From Erythroxylum novogranatense (taxonomy: Eukaryota > Streptophyta > Magnoliopsida > Malpighiales > Erythroxylaceae): a stretch of DNA of 64,000 nt. The notes under the pieces were generated by a model. That model searched no databases and was not told the DNA's origin. It was given only the letters and a program-made list of their open reading frames with translations. The DNA lies in contig CM057230.1 of assembly GCA_029891385.1 (NCBI GenBank), forward strand, positions 51,501,414-51,565,413, given 5' to 3'. Below, in pieces: positions 1 through 13,376 of this stretch (position 1 is its first letter; the number at the start of each line of letters is the position of its first letter). Both the position numbers and the translations under genes were made by a program.

Positions 1-724
1 CTCAAAACAGCTTAAGGGAAGACAAACATGAAGCTCGCTAAGTTAGACGGTAGAAAGTTTAAATCTTCTCCACATGCTGATGTTGGCCAAACTAGTGCTA
101 ATAAAGATCCTAGGGACATAAAGAAACCAATAGTATGAGGTTTACAAGGAAAGAATGAGACCATCAGGTTACTCTTTGGCTTGTCAATTACAAATCTAAT
201 TTGTGATAGTCATATTAAGTACTTGGTGACTAGATAGTGAAGTATTTGATCAAGGTGCTTCTGCGATGCAGTAGTTCATATCAAGGATAAAGCCAAATAA
301 AGGGATGGAGAAACTGATGGTTCATAGCAATAAAGAAGTGGAAGTAATAACTATAGGGGATGTATGTACTGGACTTTTTTGTAAGGTTTATTTAGTTTTA
401 CAGGACATATTTTGTATGTGATCCTTTGATCAATTGGACAAAGAGGGTTAATGTTTTGTATTTAATGCTTTTGTTGTATAGTGGTTTAATGCAAAACATA
501 ATGGTAAAACCTTCTTGTCATATGGTTTGTGTAGAATGTGTCTTACCCCGAATTAGATAAATGCTTCTCTGTATCTTGCTTAAAAAGTTGTGAAATAAAG
601 GACCCTGATGAATGATAAGTCATACATAGTGTGGAATAAAAGTTTAAGCCACATTTCTAGAGCTAGGGTTGAGAGATTGATTAAGGAAAGAATTTCTCCA
701 TTATAGATTATGATGATCTATGAA
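1..724 (+). pseudogene. Ty1/copia polyprotein relic, protease to pre-integrase part
   Basis: Left half of an old copia-type polyprotein. No long frame survives, but short translated blocks match copia order: a stretch around 290-440 resembles the region after the protease, with a DKEG-like word near 440, and 630-700 reads like the integrase zinc-binding start (WNKSLSHISRARVERLIKE), normally W-H-x-RLGH. The same polyprotein resumes at 21,399 with the integrase core, so the chromovirus at 725-21,398 landed inside this gene. The 5' LTR and gag would lie left of the window. Heavily mutated and inactive. The family call rests on these blocks together with the right half. Confidence 0.6.
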
Positions 725-2957
725 TGTTAGACCCCGAATATTTTTTATGATGTCATTAAGTATAAATTGTGATAATTGAGTGATTATGCCTTAGTTTGAT
801 TAAATTGGGAACATTAGTGGATAATTGAGGTGTATTTGCATTTTATATGGTTTAATTGTGGTTTAATGAGGATTAAAAAGGGTAAAAGTTTATGAGGGCA
901 TTTTAAGAAAATTTCTTAGGTTGGAATAGGTTGAGGCTTGTAAGGAGGGGTAAGTTGGACTTTGTATTTTCTTTAGGTTAGGGTTGAGAAGAAATAAGAG
1001 AAAGAAAGAAAAGAAGGAAAATAGAAGGAAAGAAAGAAGAGTGCCGTCGGTGAAGGAAGAGGAGAAAAAGAAAGAGTTTTGCGATTTCAGTGATTTTCGG
1101 TAGATTAAAGACGTTTCCTGGTAAGTTTAAGTTCGATCAAACTTGTTATGGTTAGATTTAAACCTAGATATGTTGGATATGTAGCAGAATCGACGAGTTA
1201 GGGTTTTTGGGTGAAAAGATGGGTAGATCCTTGGGTTGATGCATTTGTGCTTGATTTTGAGTTGTTAATGGGTTAGAAATGTAGCTTGAGTCTTGATCTA
1301 AGGCTTATGTGTGTTGCATTTGAGTTTGGGAAGAAATGGAAGTCGAAAAATGCAGAAATCAGGGGTTCGGAGTCGAAGCTCCGACCCGCACGTCACGACG
1401 TGCGCAAGAGCACGCCGCGGCGTGCGGTGAATTGGTGACACACCGCGTGCACGAAGAGACGTGAACGCCGCGACGCACGATTGTGCACGCCGCGGGGTGC
1501 GGGTGATGAGCATGCCGCGGCGCACACTTTGGTGCACACACACGAAGCATGGTTTTCGTTAGCGGCGGCGGCCCCGCCGCCATGAGCCCTCCTATTTTCG
1601 AAAGTGAGATTTTTACATTTTTTGGGATATCTTTTGGTGTAGATGTCCGATTGAGGTGATTTTGGATTCGTTGTGATCTAGAAATAAAGGACTACGAGTT
1701 GTATGAAGAAGGGAAGTTCGAAAATTGCTTTGAAGGGTTCAGGAATGTAGATGGGAGTCGGATGGAGACTTTTAACGCTTTACTTTTTGCTTTTCGAGCT
1801 TTATTGAATATTTGCTATGGATATTAATTGTATGGAAACTTGGTTTATTATAGGGAACCAAGCTGATTTGACCCAATCGCAAGAGGAAGGACAACAGTGA
1901 GTCTAATACTCAAGCGATACTAGGTGGGTAATATGTTTATGGTTATTGTGTGTATGGACAAATTGCCTGATGTGTGCTTGCTTGCATTATATGACATTAC
2001 TTGTATTGAATTACATGAGAATTATGGAATATGCTTTTGATTATAATTATGCATGGATTGATAGGCCTTTATGACAATGGACAAGAATGAGAATTAAGAA
2101 AATGTGAGAAATGCTTTAAGCATGAATCGAATGGACTATGTGAATTGTTTGGGTAAGAGAGTTACGGATGGAGTCACGTGCACGTTGACAGTAAAGCCTT
2201 CTCCCGGCTGCCCGCTTGTGGCAACGAGATCCTTGAGAAATCGGACTCGGATAGTTTACGGATTTACCTTTGGGTTATCCGGATCGTTTACGGAACTCTC
2301 GAGCCAATTGATTGTGCATGCACGATGGACTTGTTGAGCATAATACATGTTTGCTATGATTGACTTGTTGCATAAAAATTGTTATGTTGAAAAATAGAAA
2401 TTGCATGACCTATGTTTATACGAATGTGAATTATTTGATGAATGTGGAATTATGAATATATGTATATTGCTTGATTGTGTGGCTCGTTGCCAATGGCTAT
2501 AAACGTATATGTCACTGAGCTTCGCTGCTCACCTCATTACTCTCCCCTCCTCAGGTGCAGATTGAGACGATTGTCGACCTTGCAAGGCATCGGAAACTTC
2601 AAGCTAGTTAGGATCCTTGTATAAGTTAGTATTTTGGTTAGCCCACCAGCATTTCATCATGGAGCATACTTTTGTATTTTGGGATTTAATTTCATTTTGT
2701 ATTGTGTTATACTTCGAGATACTTATTGCATTTCTTCGAATGAGAATGACAGATGAATTATGCAATTGGAATGGTGAATGGATGTTTAGAATGCATGTAT
2801 AGAATGTGTATATGTATGAGTATATGTATTGTTATATGAATCGAATGGTTCTTTGTATGGATGTTGGGATCGGGTCCGAAGGTATATAGAGCGCCCGTCG
2901 CAAGCGCGACCCGAGAGGCCGCCTCGGGAATCGAGGATCCGGGGCCCGGGCCTAACA
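725..2957 (+). repeat. 5' LTR of the chromovirus
   Basis: Matches the 3' LTR at 19264-21398 almost base for base over most of its length, roughly one difference per 80 bases by eye in the first 650. It contains a pyrimidine/purine-rich block near 985-1075 and a CpG-dense cluster at about 1380-1585, where the two LTRs differ sharply. It ends in a G/C-rich stretch before CCTAACA. Nearby short open frames are chance frames in repeat DNA. Confidence 0.93.
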
Positions 2958-2961
2958 TGTT

Positions 2962-2981
2962 TGGTATCAGAGACTAGGTTT
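2962..2981 (+). other. Primer binding site (initiator Met tRNA) of the chromovirus
   Basis: TGGTATCAGAGACTAGGTTT lies 4 bases after the LTR end. It matches the known plant iMet primer site (TGGTATCAGAGC...) except for a change after TGGTATCAGAG. It fixes the element orientation as plus. Confidence 0.88.
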
Positions 2982-3124
2982 AGGTGTCCTCGACTTAGAA
3001 TGCATAGTAGGATGAATTGTTTGCTATCTGACTCTTTATTGCATTGATTAAGTGACATGCATATCATGCATACATGTAGATTTCCATATAGCTAATCCTT
3101 AGTGTTTACCTTTGAAGGAGTACG

Positions 3125-3890
3125 ATGCCACCTCGTAGAAGGACACGAGGAGTGATGCAAGGATCTGCTACACCTGACTCTCCGACGAGAGAGGAGAGGA
3201 CTGATGAGTCGAGAGTCCGGTGGAATGTTGAGGCTTCTGTAGGACTAGGTAGTGAGCCCGTTTTGTCGCCGACGCAGGAGTCTCCGATCCCGCAGGAGCC
3301 AGTGCCTCCATTGGATCCGAGACTATTTCAGGCGTTTACTCAGGCATTCGTGCAGGCTATTGGCCAGATGCCACAGCCTTCTGTTTCAGCCCCAATTCAG
3401 AAGGGCAGACGATTTGATAGATTGAGGAAGTATGGGGCAGTTGATTTCTTTGGGACTTCAGATCCTGAAGAAGTTGAGACTTGGTTGCGAAAGACCGAGA
3501 GAGTGCTGGATCAAATGGAGTGCGAGGATGACGAGAGAGTCATCTATGCTGCCAGCTTGCTTCAGGGAGATGCACTTCACTGGTGGGAGACTGTACCAGG
3601 GAGCCAAATTAGGCCAGTAGGGTTGGCATGGCAGGATTTCGTGGTTGTTTTCAGGAAGAAGTACTGTCGGGTATATGTTCGTGAGAAATGAGGAGTTCCT
3701 CGGTTTGACTCGAGAGGATATGACTGTCGTAGTATGGTATTTGGTGCACACATTATCCGGTATGTTTGGTTGATCTTTGAGTGAGGCTGCCAGATGTCGC
3801 AGGTTTGAGTCGGGATTGCACCTGGCTATCAAAGAGAAGGTGATTGTGCAGAATTTTGTGATTTCCAGCAGCTGGTTGAGGCAGCGCTGA
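3125..3890 (+). pseudogene. gag, N-terminal part (chromovirus)
   Basis: Frame opens at 3125 (MPPRRRTRG...) and runs 188 aa to a TGA at 3689-3691. The first 90 residues are a proline-rich, low-complexity leader. Then comes the retrotransposon gag core: DFFGTSDPEEVETWLRKTER, a WW pair in ALHWWE, and WQDFVVVFRKKYC. After the stop, gag-like sequence continues in shifted frames (EEFLGLTRED-like, then HLAIKEKV-like) to 3890, where the minus-strand element inserts. Gag resumes at 13377 with the duplicated GCTGA. Known role of the family: capsid formation around element RNA. Inactive here. Confidence 0.85.
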
Positions 3891-6460
3891 TGTAACACCC
3901 CACTCTCACAAGACACGTACCCGAAATCTATGGTGATATCCGAGTACGCACCTCGCAAGGGTGACATGTTAAAATGATCATTCAGTCAAAATTTATTACA
4001 AAACTTTTGTTTCTTTAAAAATAAGGAACATGCAAGCGGAAAATACTAATCAAATTGGGCCCATGTCATTTGAAAACATTTCCATTTCTAAGCTACAATC
4101 TTTACAAACATTAGTATTCAATTTTAAAGTTGGGCCCATTTCAGATACAAAACACTTGAAACCATGAAGTCATTTCATTTACCAAATCGTATATATACAC
4201 TTTGTACAATTCTTACTGAACATAATTCAAAATAAAATCAATGAAGACATGTGCGGTAAACCCATCCCACCCACAGTCCATAATGACCTCGGTGGCTATA
4301 CTCCATTTAGCTTTAATGAAATAATTCCTCGAACACGAAAAGCCACATTGCAATTTTTGATGAGTTTTGCAACTCAACGAGTGAACCATCATTGATGATT
4401 TCACCGGATTACAAACAACATATATCACAGATATTCATTAAGAACATAACTATTTTTCAGACACTCACATAACAAGGCATAACATATGGTCACTCATTAC
4501 AACTTTGCAAATCATTCAAGAATTTCAATCTTATATGAATGCTACATGCATGAGACTCACATTCGTTCTTATTGTTGTGACTGAGTGCCTATCACAGACT
4601 TATACAAATACTGGCCCATAGGGCTCAATCAGAACAGAATCACGGAGCATAGCTCTACGTGCAAACACATATATCACGGAGCAAAGCTCTACGTGGAAGC
4701 GCTTCATACTGGCTACTCAAGTCACAACGCCTTTATCTGAACATGCATTTATGAAATGCATCAAATACTGATCATGCCATATCAAACAATCACATATGAT
4801 ATTCAATCAGAAACTCATGATCATCGGACCTAAGTCCGGCATTCAACATACGTTGAGAGTCCGGCATTCAAATAATCTCATAGCTTCATTGACCACTTCA
4901 GATTTTTCCTATAGAAAATATTCGGATCAACTTTCCATACTAAATTAGATCAGGTAAATGACCAAATTAGACAAAACTTCCTTCTGTAAAGTTGTTCCCC
5001 CATTTCTTAGCTTTCTAAGGACACCAAAATCGTTTAATTTGGATCAGTATACCGAGAGATATCCTCAAAATATTCCAGACGGTTCATAAGTTCCAGAAAA
5101 ATTTATATCTCAACTTCCAACCAAAATTTTAAACTCTTAGAGACATAATTAAAACTCCATTTCTTCATAAACGTTGTAGCCCTATGTCTCTGGTTTATAG
5201 GGAATCAAGAATCACCCAAATTGGATCAGTATAGAGAAAGTTATGGTCAAAATACGAAAGCATGTTCGAATTGTCAAAAGATGGGTGCTCGTCGCGACGT
5301 GGGGAAAATATAAGGTCCCGACGAACAGCCCAAAAATTTGATTTTCTCGGGATTTTTACAACGTACGCCGCGAAGAGTTCAAGGGGGGGGTCACCTAAGT
5401 CACGGCGAGGAAGAAAATGAATGTCGCGGCGAGGAAAAAATGGACGTCGCGACGAATAAACAAAATAAGCTACACGTTGCGACGAATAAATTAAAAACAC
5501 GTCGCGACGTCTGGTTCTGCAACTCGTCTTCCCCGATTTCTTTTTCCAGACTTCTATACCCAAAACAATCTCTAAAAATTCACTCCAATAAACTCCTAAC
5601 CCAGTTCGAAACATTTACATAAGATCAAACTCAAGATTCATTCTTAAACATCAAAATCCGATCCTCACACATGCAGTTCCACTTCTACTGATAAACATCG
5701 GACAAGAGTGTTCGCATATTCATTTCGACTATCCCAAAACCCGAACAGAGTGTTTACAAATCTTCCAATCTAGGGTTCATTCAACATCGTACTAACAAGT
5801 TTTTACTCTCAATCAATCATCCACTCTATTCAATACCGAAACCAACCTCTCCAACCTCGCATGCATGCATACATTTCCACTGAAAAACATCATTTACAAC
5901 AATAACTTACTTGATTTGGCTATAATATCCCGCAAGAAGAGCAGATCAAAGCATCAAAAGTTCAGAGATAGCGTTCGGATGGCAATTGTTTCTTCACCGA
6001 GAAGAACATTTGCACTAGTTCAATTTTAACACCAAGCATCCGTACACTTTGCATGCCTTGCAAGTGTCCTAACTCTATAAAGCCATATGTAACAATCAAA
6101 TAACCAATTGACACCATTAGTCTGTCATATGTCAACTGCCTATAAAAGCCACTTGTCCCAATTATATGTTGCCACATGTCACTATATAATTGGCCCATAA
6201 ATCAATATTTTCACAAAATTCACAAAATTCACTAAAAATTCCAAAATGTCTTAAATAATATCAAAATCACCAAAACACATTTTAATCACAATTAATAATT
6301 CAATTGTACCCGGAAATGTCAAGGAATGCATGTACAATCATATAAACGTGCAAAAATGTGCATGTCACAATTAATAATGCATGATGTGCATTTTCCTAAT
6401 TTCTCATCAAATTCTCGTAATTCACAATTCTAGCCCTAACATGGGTAACGAGATGTTACA
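3891..6460 (-). repeat. 3' LTR of the nested minus-strand element (internally deleted)
   Basis: Aligns with 10210-13376 from end to end but lacks about 0.65 kb present in the partner between roughly 11165 and 11800. The junction is near 4858-4872, where a short TCCGGCATTCAA word occurs, so a deletion between short repeats is likely. Contains the foldback module at 4574-4728 and a CpG-motif cluster at about 5283-5515. Confidence 0.92.
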
Positions 6461-6500
6461 ACTGTCCCCTCCTAACAAAAAATTTCGTCCTCGAAATTCT
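6461..6500 (-). other. Polypurine tract and end of the nested element's interior
   Basis: On the minus strand this reads TTTCGAGGACGAAAT, then AGGAGGGGACAG directly before the LTR start TGTAACATC. This is the usual position of the plus-strand primer and it sets the element's orientation as minus. Confidence 0.8.
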
Positions 6501-8060
6501 TACCTGATTAATCAAACAGGTAGGGGTAAGTGTTTTCATCATACGCTCTACCTTTTCCCTTTTTTTGGTACTATCACTCGAATAATTTCTTTTACTTGAC
6601 TAGTCAATGGAATCAATCGATTTTCCCGTTACTTATTCAGATATCACGCAATCTTGTTTGTCTCCTCAATATATTTTAGATCATTCAAAATTTTCACTTC
6701 TAGTTCCACATTACATCTGGATCAGATCATATCATGATTTATTATCATACTCACACATCATACTTAATGCATATAAGTCCTCTTTGTTAATAGCCTTTTT
6801 CTTACAAAACTTTCCTATGGACAATTTCATGTCGGGTTAACTCACCCTTTTTTTTTCCTATCTTAAGTATGCCTTGGCAAGGTGATACTATAAAAAAACA
6901 ATTCATCTCTTGCTTGATATTTCATATCTCTTTTGTGTTAAAACACTTAAATCATGTGTCTAGCTCACTTTATTCCAATCTTTTATGTTGATCCACCTAA
7001 TTCATTCGTCTTTCTTGAGTCACTTAATTCTAATACACATCAATTTCACTTATCATAAACGTCTCCTAACACTTCTGGCCTTAAACTATTTTTAGGCCTT
7101 ATTCACCCAAATATAAAGGTGGTCGACTAATTCTGTCATGTAACCTCTTATATGAGCTTCAAATGATATCACTATGATATTGATTGTTGTGCTCAAGTCA
7201 ATTAAAACTAAGCATTGACCTTATGTTTCTATGAACTCCAAAATATAACCCTTAAACGTATCTCCAACAGTTAAGATTGTTGGCAACAATTTCCTATGAC
7301 CACTTGTTTTTACATCGATAGCCATCGACATTATTTCATCGTATACCTACCAGGATGTATAGCATAGGCTGTTATTTATGCTATCTCTGACAATCTTTTA
7401 CTCAATCATCTTTATTGTGCACACAAACTTCATATTACAATCACATGGTACTCTTTCCCTGTTCAACTCAAAATTCATATTCATTATCGACTTCCAATTT
7501 CCTCAATAAAATTCATAATTTCTTAATCCTCAAGTTGGGCTTTGCTTATCTGCTCATGCAAAACTGATTTTACATTCGTTTGCTAATAGTACTTTGATTT
7601 GCCCACAAGGCAACTCAATATTCTATGCTCTTCATTGCACTAGATTTAGTAACCACAATATCTGAATTTGTACTATTCCTTTATTAAATTTTATGGTCAA
7701 GCAACAAATATGTACACTAGTTTTACCAAATTAGTATTCATTTGAATACCCATAGTCCTTCAATACTTCTGTCTATTATCGCAGTCTCGCACAAAAATTA
7801 TTTCAAACTCAATAAGTACCTCAAACTTTATTTATCATAATAAAAAAAAATCCAAAATGTTTCACTATACATATAGTGTCTCCAAGCTTAAAAAACAGTG
7901 GCTATTTCAACAAATTTCAAATCATGTGTCAAACATTCAACTTATGAGAATTTAATTGCCTCTATGCATACAAGATCAGTTTGGTTTGCTACAACAAGTG
8001 CATCTTAATTTCTGATGTGAAACATCTTTGAATACTACATAATCTCCAATTTGATACTAT

Positions 8061-8197
8061 TTGTTGTGATCGAGTGCCTTTCAAATACCGATACATGAAC
8101 TGGCCATTAGGCTCGATCGAGAAGCAGAATCACAGAGCAAAGCTCTCGTGCGAAATTATGAGCTTAAAGCTCTTTTAGATAGCTACTCGATCACAAC
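8061..8197. repeat. Foldback module related to the element's LTR
   Basis: Bounded by GTTGTGATCGAG and its exact inverse CTCGATCACAAC, with an inner GAGCAAAGCTC hairpin. Related modules sit in both LTRs at 4574-4728 and 10889-11039. Confidence 0.7.
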
Positions 8198-10177
8198 ATC
8201 TTTATCGTAACATGCATTATATAATATGTATCAAATAACAAAATATGCTATGCATAGCTTTCTCTTTAATGCACAAACAGAATTTCATATACATTCAAAA
8301 CCACAGATTTTCTTAAGTAGGCACAATATTCCTTTCAACTCTTCAAATACATTCAAAAACATCATCTATAATCACAGCCACTAACTGATCCAAACAAAAT
8401 TGGATCACTTTATTCTTCAATACTATGACACTTTCAGGGGTGAAGTTAACTCTAACAAATATTGTCAAAACTCTATGTACCCATCATTAGTTCTCATAAT
8501 TCCTTACGCACTTAATTCCCCAATGACGTACAATTATCTCATATTTTGTTAATTTCTCAATTGACTTATTTTCTCTAATGATCCTTCCATTCCTATTATT
8601 TCCTCTGATTTCACATTGACATAATGTTGAACCATTCTTACTAGTTTCTCCTCTTGTTTCAATACATTCACAAATTTAACTTCTTGTATTGGAAACATAC
8701 TCATCAAATCAATTTGTATTCCCAGAGCATATTTTCATATAATGTAATGTGGGCCTAAGTTCTCCTCATATTAGCAATAGCGCCACCTCAAATTTCGAAT
8801 CTAATCTCATAGTTGGATACTTTGCCTCAAACAAAATACATACACTCTCTCTGTAGCATATTTTACATCTTATGCTTAAGTCTTCATCGGGCATAGAACT
8901 CCAATATTCTTCTTTTAATTTATTCCATTTTCATTCATTCTTAAAAGTAAACCATTAGGTCAACTTAACTATATTCGGTGAACTTCTTCTGGCAAAGAAG
9001 ATTTCTTACTACGATCAACTATATTGTTCATCTAATCCTTATCAATCAACTGTTCCCATCATTGCTTATCAAACATTCTTAGTACCCCAAAAGGTCATTT
9101 CAACTATTCATAAACATCACATCTCATCTAGAGATGTATTTGAAACAATTCACTAATTAACAACTTATGCTCAAAATATCTTAATCTCATTTGATTTAGG
9201 AAAACACTTATCTCTTCTCTTTTTTTTTCACCTAACCTCGGTCGTGGGAACTATGCCACAATCTTGCCCTTCTTCTTTTTCCTCGATTTCGTCACACACA
9301 ATATCATCTTTAACACTCTCAATCTATCTTCGATCGATAACCATAAACACTTTCATTCTTTACTCTAATTCATCATAAAAGTTAAATTATGGGAACTATG
9401 ACTAAATATTTATTCATATCTCATAGATTGCTTCTTATATCCTTTCCACACATATCATTCTTATGTGCTCCATTCTCACACTTGTCATAGAAATCCCATT
9501 CTTAAATATGTGCTCACAAAATAACAAATTAACCAAACCATGACAACTTTTACAATTCTCACTATCTGTATCTCATCATCCAATTACCACTATATCGTCA
9601 TACATACGTATTTTCACCTTCAATTCAGACTTATCAATGCATAATCATCCTAAAATTCTGATCACAATTCCACCAACATATTCTTATAGTGAAACATAAA
9701 TCATATCATATTTATTTGACAATCATTTCAAGTCCAACTTTGACCTCTCAAAGTCATAGAAAAATTTTACTTCTTTCAACTTGGCTTGTACACTTTAAAT
9801 CTCGTCATTCATCCTTATATCATTACTTTCCTTAATCAATTCAAGACAGTGTATTCACATTTAAAGCACATTCAGGAATATCTTCCCACAGTACAATCTC
9901 GATATCGTATGCCGTCATACATCCACCAATACAAATATATTACATCATTATTCGTCATATCCAACCATATACTATTTTCCCTTTCTAAATATCCACAAAC
10001 TTTCATTTTTTCATAGTCAGACAGATCATCATTCTTCCAACTAATTCCATCAATTCAAACACTTAACAAATACTTATGTATGTGACTCATATAAATGCAA
10101 CTTATACGTGGATCGATTCTTTCGCTCTATGACATGATTGAAATGCACGTAACTTAACACATATGTCGGAACCGCCC

Positions 10178-10209
10178 ATGTAAGATACTAAATCTGGCTC
10201 GATATTAAA
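10178..10209 (-). other. Decayed primer binding site of the nested element
   Basis: Read on the minus strand directly after the LTR end, the sequence contains TATCGAGCCAGATTTAG. This resembles the iMet primer site TATCAGAGCCAGGTTTAG with a missing base and a G-to-A change. Confidence 0.65.
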
Positions 10210-13200
10210 TGTAACACCCCACTCACAAGACACGCACTAAATCTATGGTGATATCCGAGTCGCACGCACTTGAGGGTGGCATGTTAAAATGATCATTCAT
10301 CAAAATTTATTACAAAACTTTTGTTTCTTTAAAATAAGGAACATGCAAGCGAAAATACTAATCAAATTGGGCCCATGTCATTTGAAAACATTTCCATTTC
10401 TAAGCTACAATCTTTACAAACATTAGTATTCAATTTTAAAGTTGGGCCCATTTCGGATACAAAACACTTGAAACCATGAAGTCATTTCATTTACCAAATC
10501 GTATATATACACTTTGTACAATTCTTACGGAACATAATTCAAAATAAAAATCAATGAAGACATATCGCGGTGCAACCGATCCCACCCCTAGTCCATAATG
10601 CACCTCGGTGGCTATACTCCATTTAGCCTAGCTGAAATAATTCCTCGAGAACCCGAAAAGCCACATTGCAATTTTGATGAGTTTTGCAACTCAACGAGTG
10701 AACCATCATTGATGATTTCACCGGATTACAAACAACATATATCACGATATTCATTAAGAACATAACTATTTTTCAAAACTCACATAACAAGGCATAACAT
10801 ATGGTCACTCATTACAACTTTGCAAATCATTCAAGAATTTCAATCTTATATGAATGCTACATGCATGAGACTCACATTCGTTCTTATTGTTGTGATCGAG
10901 TGCCTATCACGCACTTATACAAATCTTGGCCCATAGGCTCAATCAAAATGAATCACGGGCATAGCTCTACGTGCAAACACATATATCACGGAGCAAAGCT
11001 CTCACGTGAAGCGCTTCATACCGCTACTCAAGTCACAACGCTTTATCTCAACATGCATTTATGAAATGCATCAAATCTCGATCATGCCATATCGAAAATC
11101 ACATATGATATTCAATCAGAAACTCATGATCATCGGACCTAAGTCCGGCATTCAACATACGTTGAGAATTCACATATCATAGGGGTTTCACATCAATTTG
11201 GAACACTTCCAATGCATCAAAACTGAATATGGAATATATGGCAATCACATAGGATGCTCAAACAAAACTCATAATCATCGGACCTAAGTCCGGCATTCAA
11301 CTTCGTTGAGGATTCACATAACATTCATAATAACGTTCATAATTCTATAGCAAACAAAGTCACAATCAAAGCACTTCTAATGCATTCCCGAATATTGATC
11401 TCCTCGGATAATTAAAGTCTGGAATTCATAATCAAATCGCAAGCAATATAATAATATTGGAAGCTTAAACAAATCAAATTAAATCAATCCTAGGAAATCA
11501 TCTCGGTTGACTCACAGTACGCTCCAATAAGCTATTGCCTGGATGGTCCGACAATGTCCGATTGGCGTCCGATATGCTCCTCTAAAATAGGCAAAACACA
11601 TTCACAAATATCACACTTTGCACAATTGCACAAATGTTCTTACATAAAAATATCAAGTTATAAAATGTATGCACAATGCATGTTCAATGACAATTCTGGG
11701 GTGCAATAATGCGATCCTTATCAAAAATCATTTAGGAATCAAATCCCTCATTAATACCATGTATTCTTACAATTGAATTGGACCAACCAATGTCAAATAA
11801 TCTCATAGCTTCATTGACCACTTCAGATTTTTCCTATAGAACATATTCGGATCAACTTTCCATACTAAATTAGATCAGGTAAATGACCAAATTAGACAAA
11901 ACGTCCTTCTGTAAAGTTGTTCCCCCATTTCTCAGCTTTCTAAGGACACCAAAATCGTTTAATTTGGATCAGTATACCGAGAGATATCCTCAAACTATTC
12001 CAGATGGTTCATAAGTTCCAGAAAAATTTATACCTCAACTTCCAACCAAAATTTTAAACTCTTAGAGACATAATTAAAACTCCATTTCTTCATAAAAGTT
12101 GTATCCCTATGTCTCTAGTTTATAGGGAATCAAGAATAACCCAAATTGGATCAGTATAGAGAAAGTTATGGTCAAAATACGAAATCATGTTTGAGCTGTC
12201 AAAAGATGGGTGCTCGTCGCGACGTGGGGAAAATAATGAAGTCATGACGAACAGCCCAAAATTTGATTTTCTCGATTTTACAACGACGCCGCTAAGAGTT
12301 CAAGGGGTCACCTAAGTCGCGGCGAGGAAGAAAATGAACTTCAAGGCGAGGAAAAATGGACGCTATGATTTAATAAACAAAATAAGCTACACGCTATGCA
12401 TTTAATAAATTAAAAACACGTCGCGACGCCCTGTTCTCGCAACTCGCCTTCCCGATTTCTTTTTCCAGACTTCTATACCCAAAACAATCTCTAAAACTTC
12501 ACTCCAATAAACTCCTAACCCATTTTGAAACATTTACATAAGATCAAACTCAAGATTCATTCTTAAACATCAAAATCCGATCCTCACATATGCAGTTCCA
12601 CTTCTACTGATAAACATCGGACAAGAGTGTTTGCGTGTTCATTTCGACTATCCCAAAACCCGAACAGAGTGTTTACAAATCTTCCAATCTAGAGTTCATT
12701 CAACATCGTACTAACAATTTCTTACTCTCAATCAATCATCCACTCTATTCAATACCGAAACCAACCTCTCCAACCTCGCATGCATGCATACATTTCCACT
12801 GAAAAACATCATTTACAACAATAACTTACTTGATTTGGCTATAATATCCCGCAAGAAGAGCAGATCAAAGCATCAAAAGTTCAGAGCTAAGCTCGGATGG
12901 CAATTGTTTCTTCACCGAGAAGAACATTTGCACTAGTTCAATTTAACACTAAGCATCCGTACACTTTGCATGCCTTGCAAGTGTCCTAACTCTATAAAGC
13001 CATATGTAACAATCAAATAACCAATTGACACCATTAGTCCGCCATATGTCAACTGCCTATAAAGTTACTTGTCCCAATTATATGTTGCCACATGTCACTA
13101 TATAATTGGCCCATAAATCAATATTTTCACAAAATTCACAAAATTCACTAAAAATTCCAAAATGTCTTAAATAATATCAAAATCACCAAAACACATTTTA

Positions 13201-13376
13201 ATCACAATTAATAATTCAATTGTACCCGGAAATGTCAAGGAATGCATGTACAATCATATAAACGTGCAAAAATGTGCATATCACAATTAATAATGCATGA
13301 TGTGCATTTTCCTAATTTCTCATCAAATTCTCGTAATTCACAATTCTAGCCCTAACATGGGTAACAGGATGTTACA
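10210..13376 (-). repeat. 5' LTR of the nested minus-strand element
   Basis: The longer LTR copy (3,167 bp). It includes two tandem-like blocks beginning CATCGGACCTAAGTCCGGC (near 11132 and 11277), the segment missing from the partner. The foldback module is at 10889-11039. Its CpG cluster (12215-12440) differs in wording from the partner, for example GCTATGATTTAATAAA where the partner has GTCGCGACGAATAAA. Confidence 0.92.

Larger units (their letters stand above)
6461..10209 (-). other. Non-coding interior of the nested element
   Basis: About 3.75 kb of AT-rich sequence, pyrimidine-biased on the plus strand. The longest open frames are under about 80 codons and none shows protease, RT, RNase H or integrase motifs. 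It holds one diverged copy of a module also found in the LTRs (8061-8197). It may be a large retrotransposon derivative mobilised by another element's proteins, or a coding interior decayed past recognition. Short open frames at 6607-6840 and 9786-10016 look like chance. Confidence 0.6.
3891..13376 (-). mobile_element. Ty3-like LTR element with non-coding interior, nested in gag
   Basis: Bounded by two long LTRs (3891-6460 and 10210-13376) starting TGTAACACCCC and ending GATGTTACA on the plus strand. A perfect 5-bp target duplication GCTGA flanks it (3886-3890 and 13377-13381). Orientation is minus: a polypurine tract lies beside 6461 and a decayed iMet primer site beside 10209, both read on the minus strand. 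Just before the tract is TTTCGAGGACGAAAT, the same word the host chromovirus has before its own tract, so it is probably a related Ty3 element. The 3.7-kb interior has no gag or pol that I can detect, so it is non-autonomous or very decayed. Confidence 0.9.

Noticed and set aside
1298..1583. Overlapping minus-strand frames in the 5' LTR as coding
   Set aside because: They arise from the CpG-dense cluster, which lacks stop codons by composition, and are not kept in the 3' LTR.
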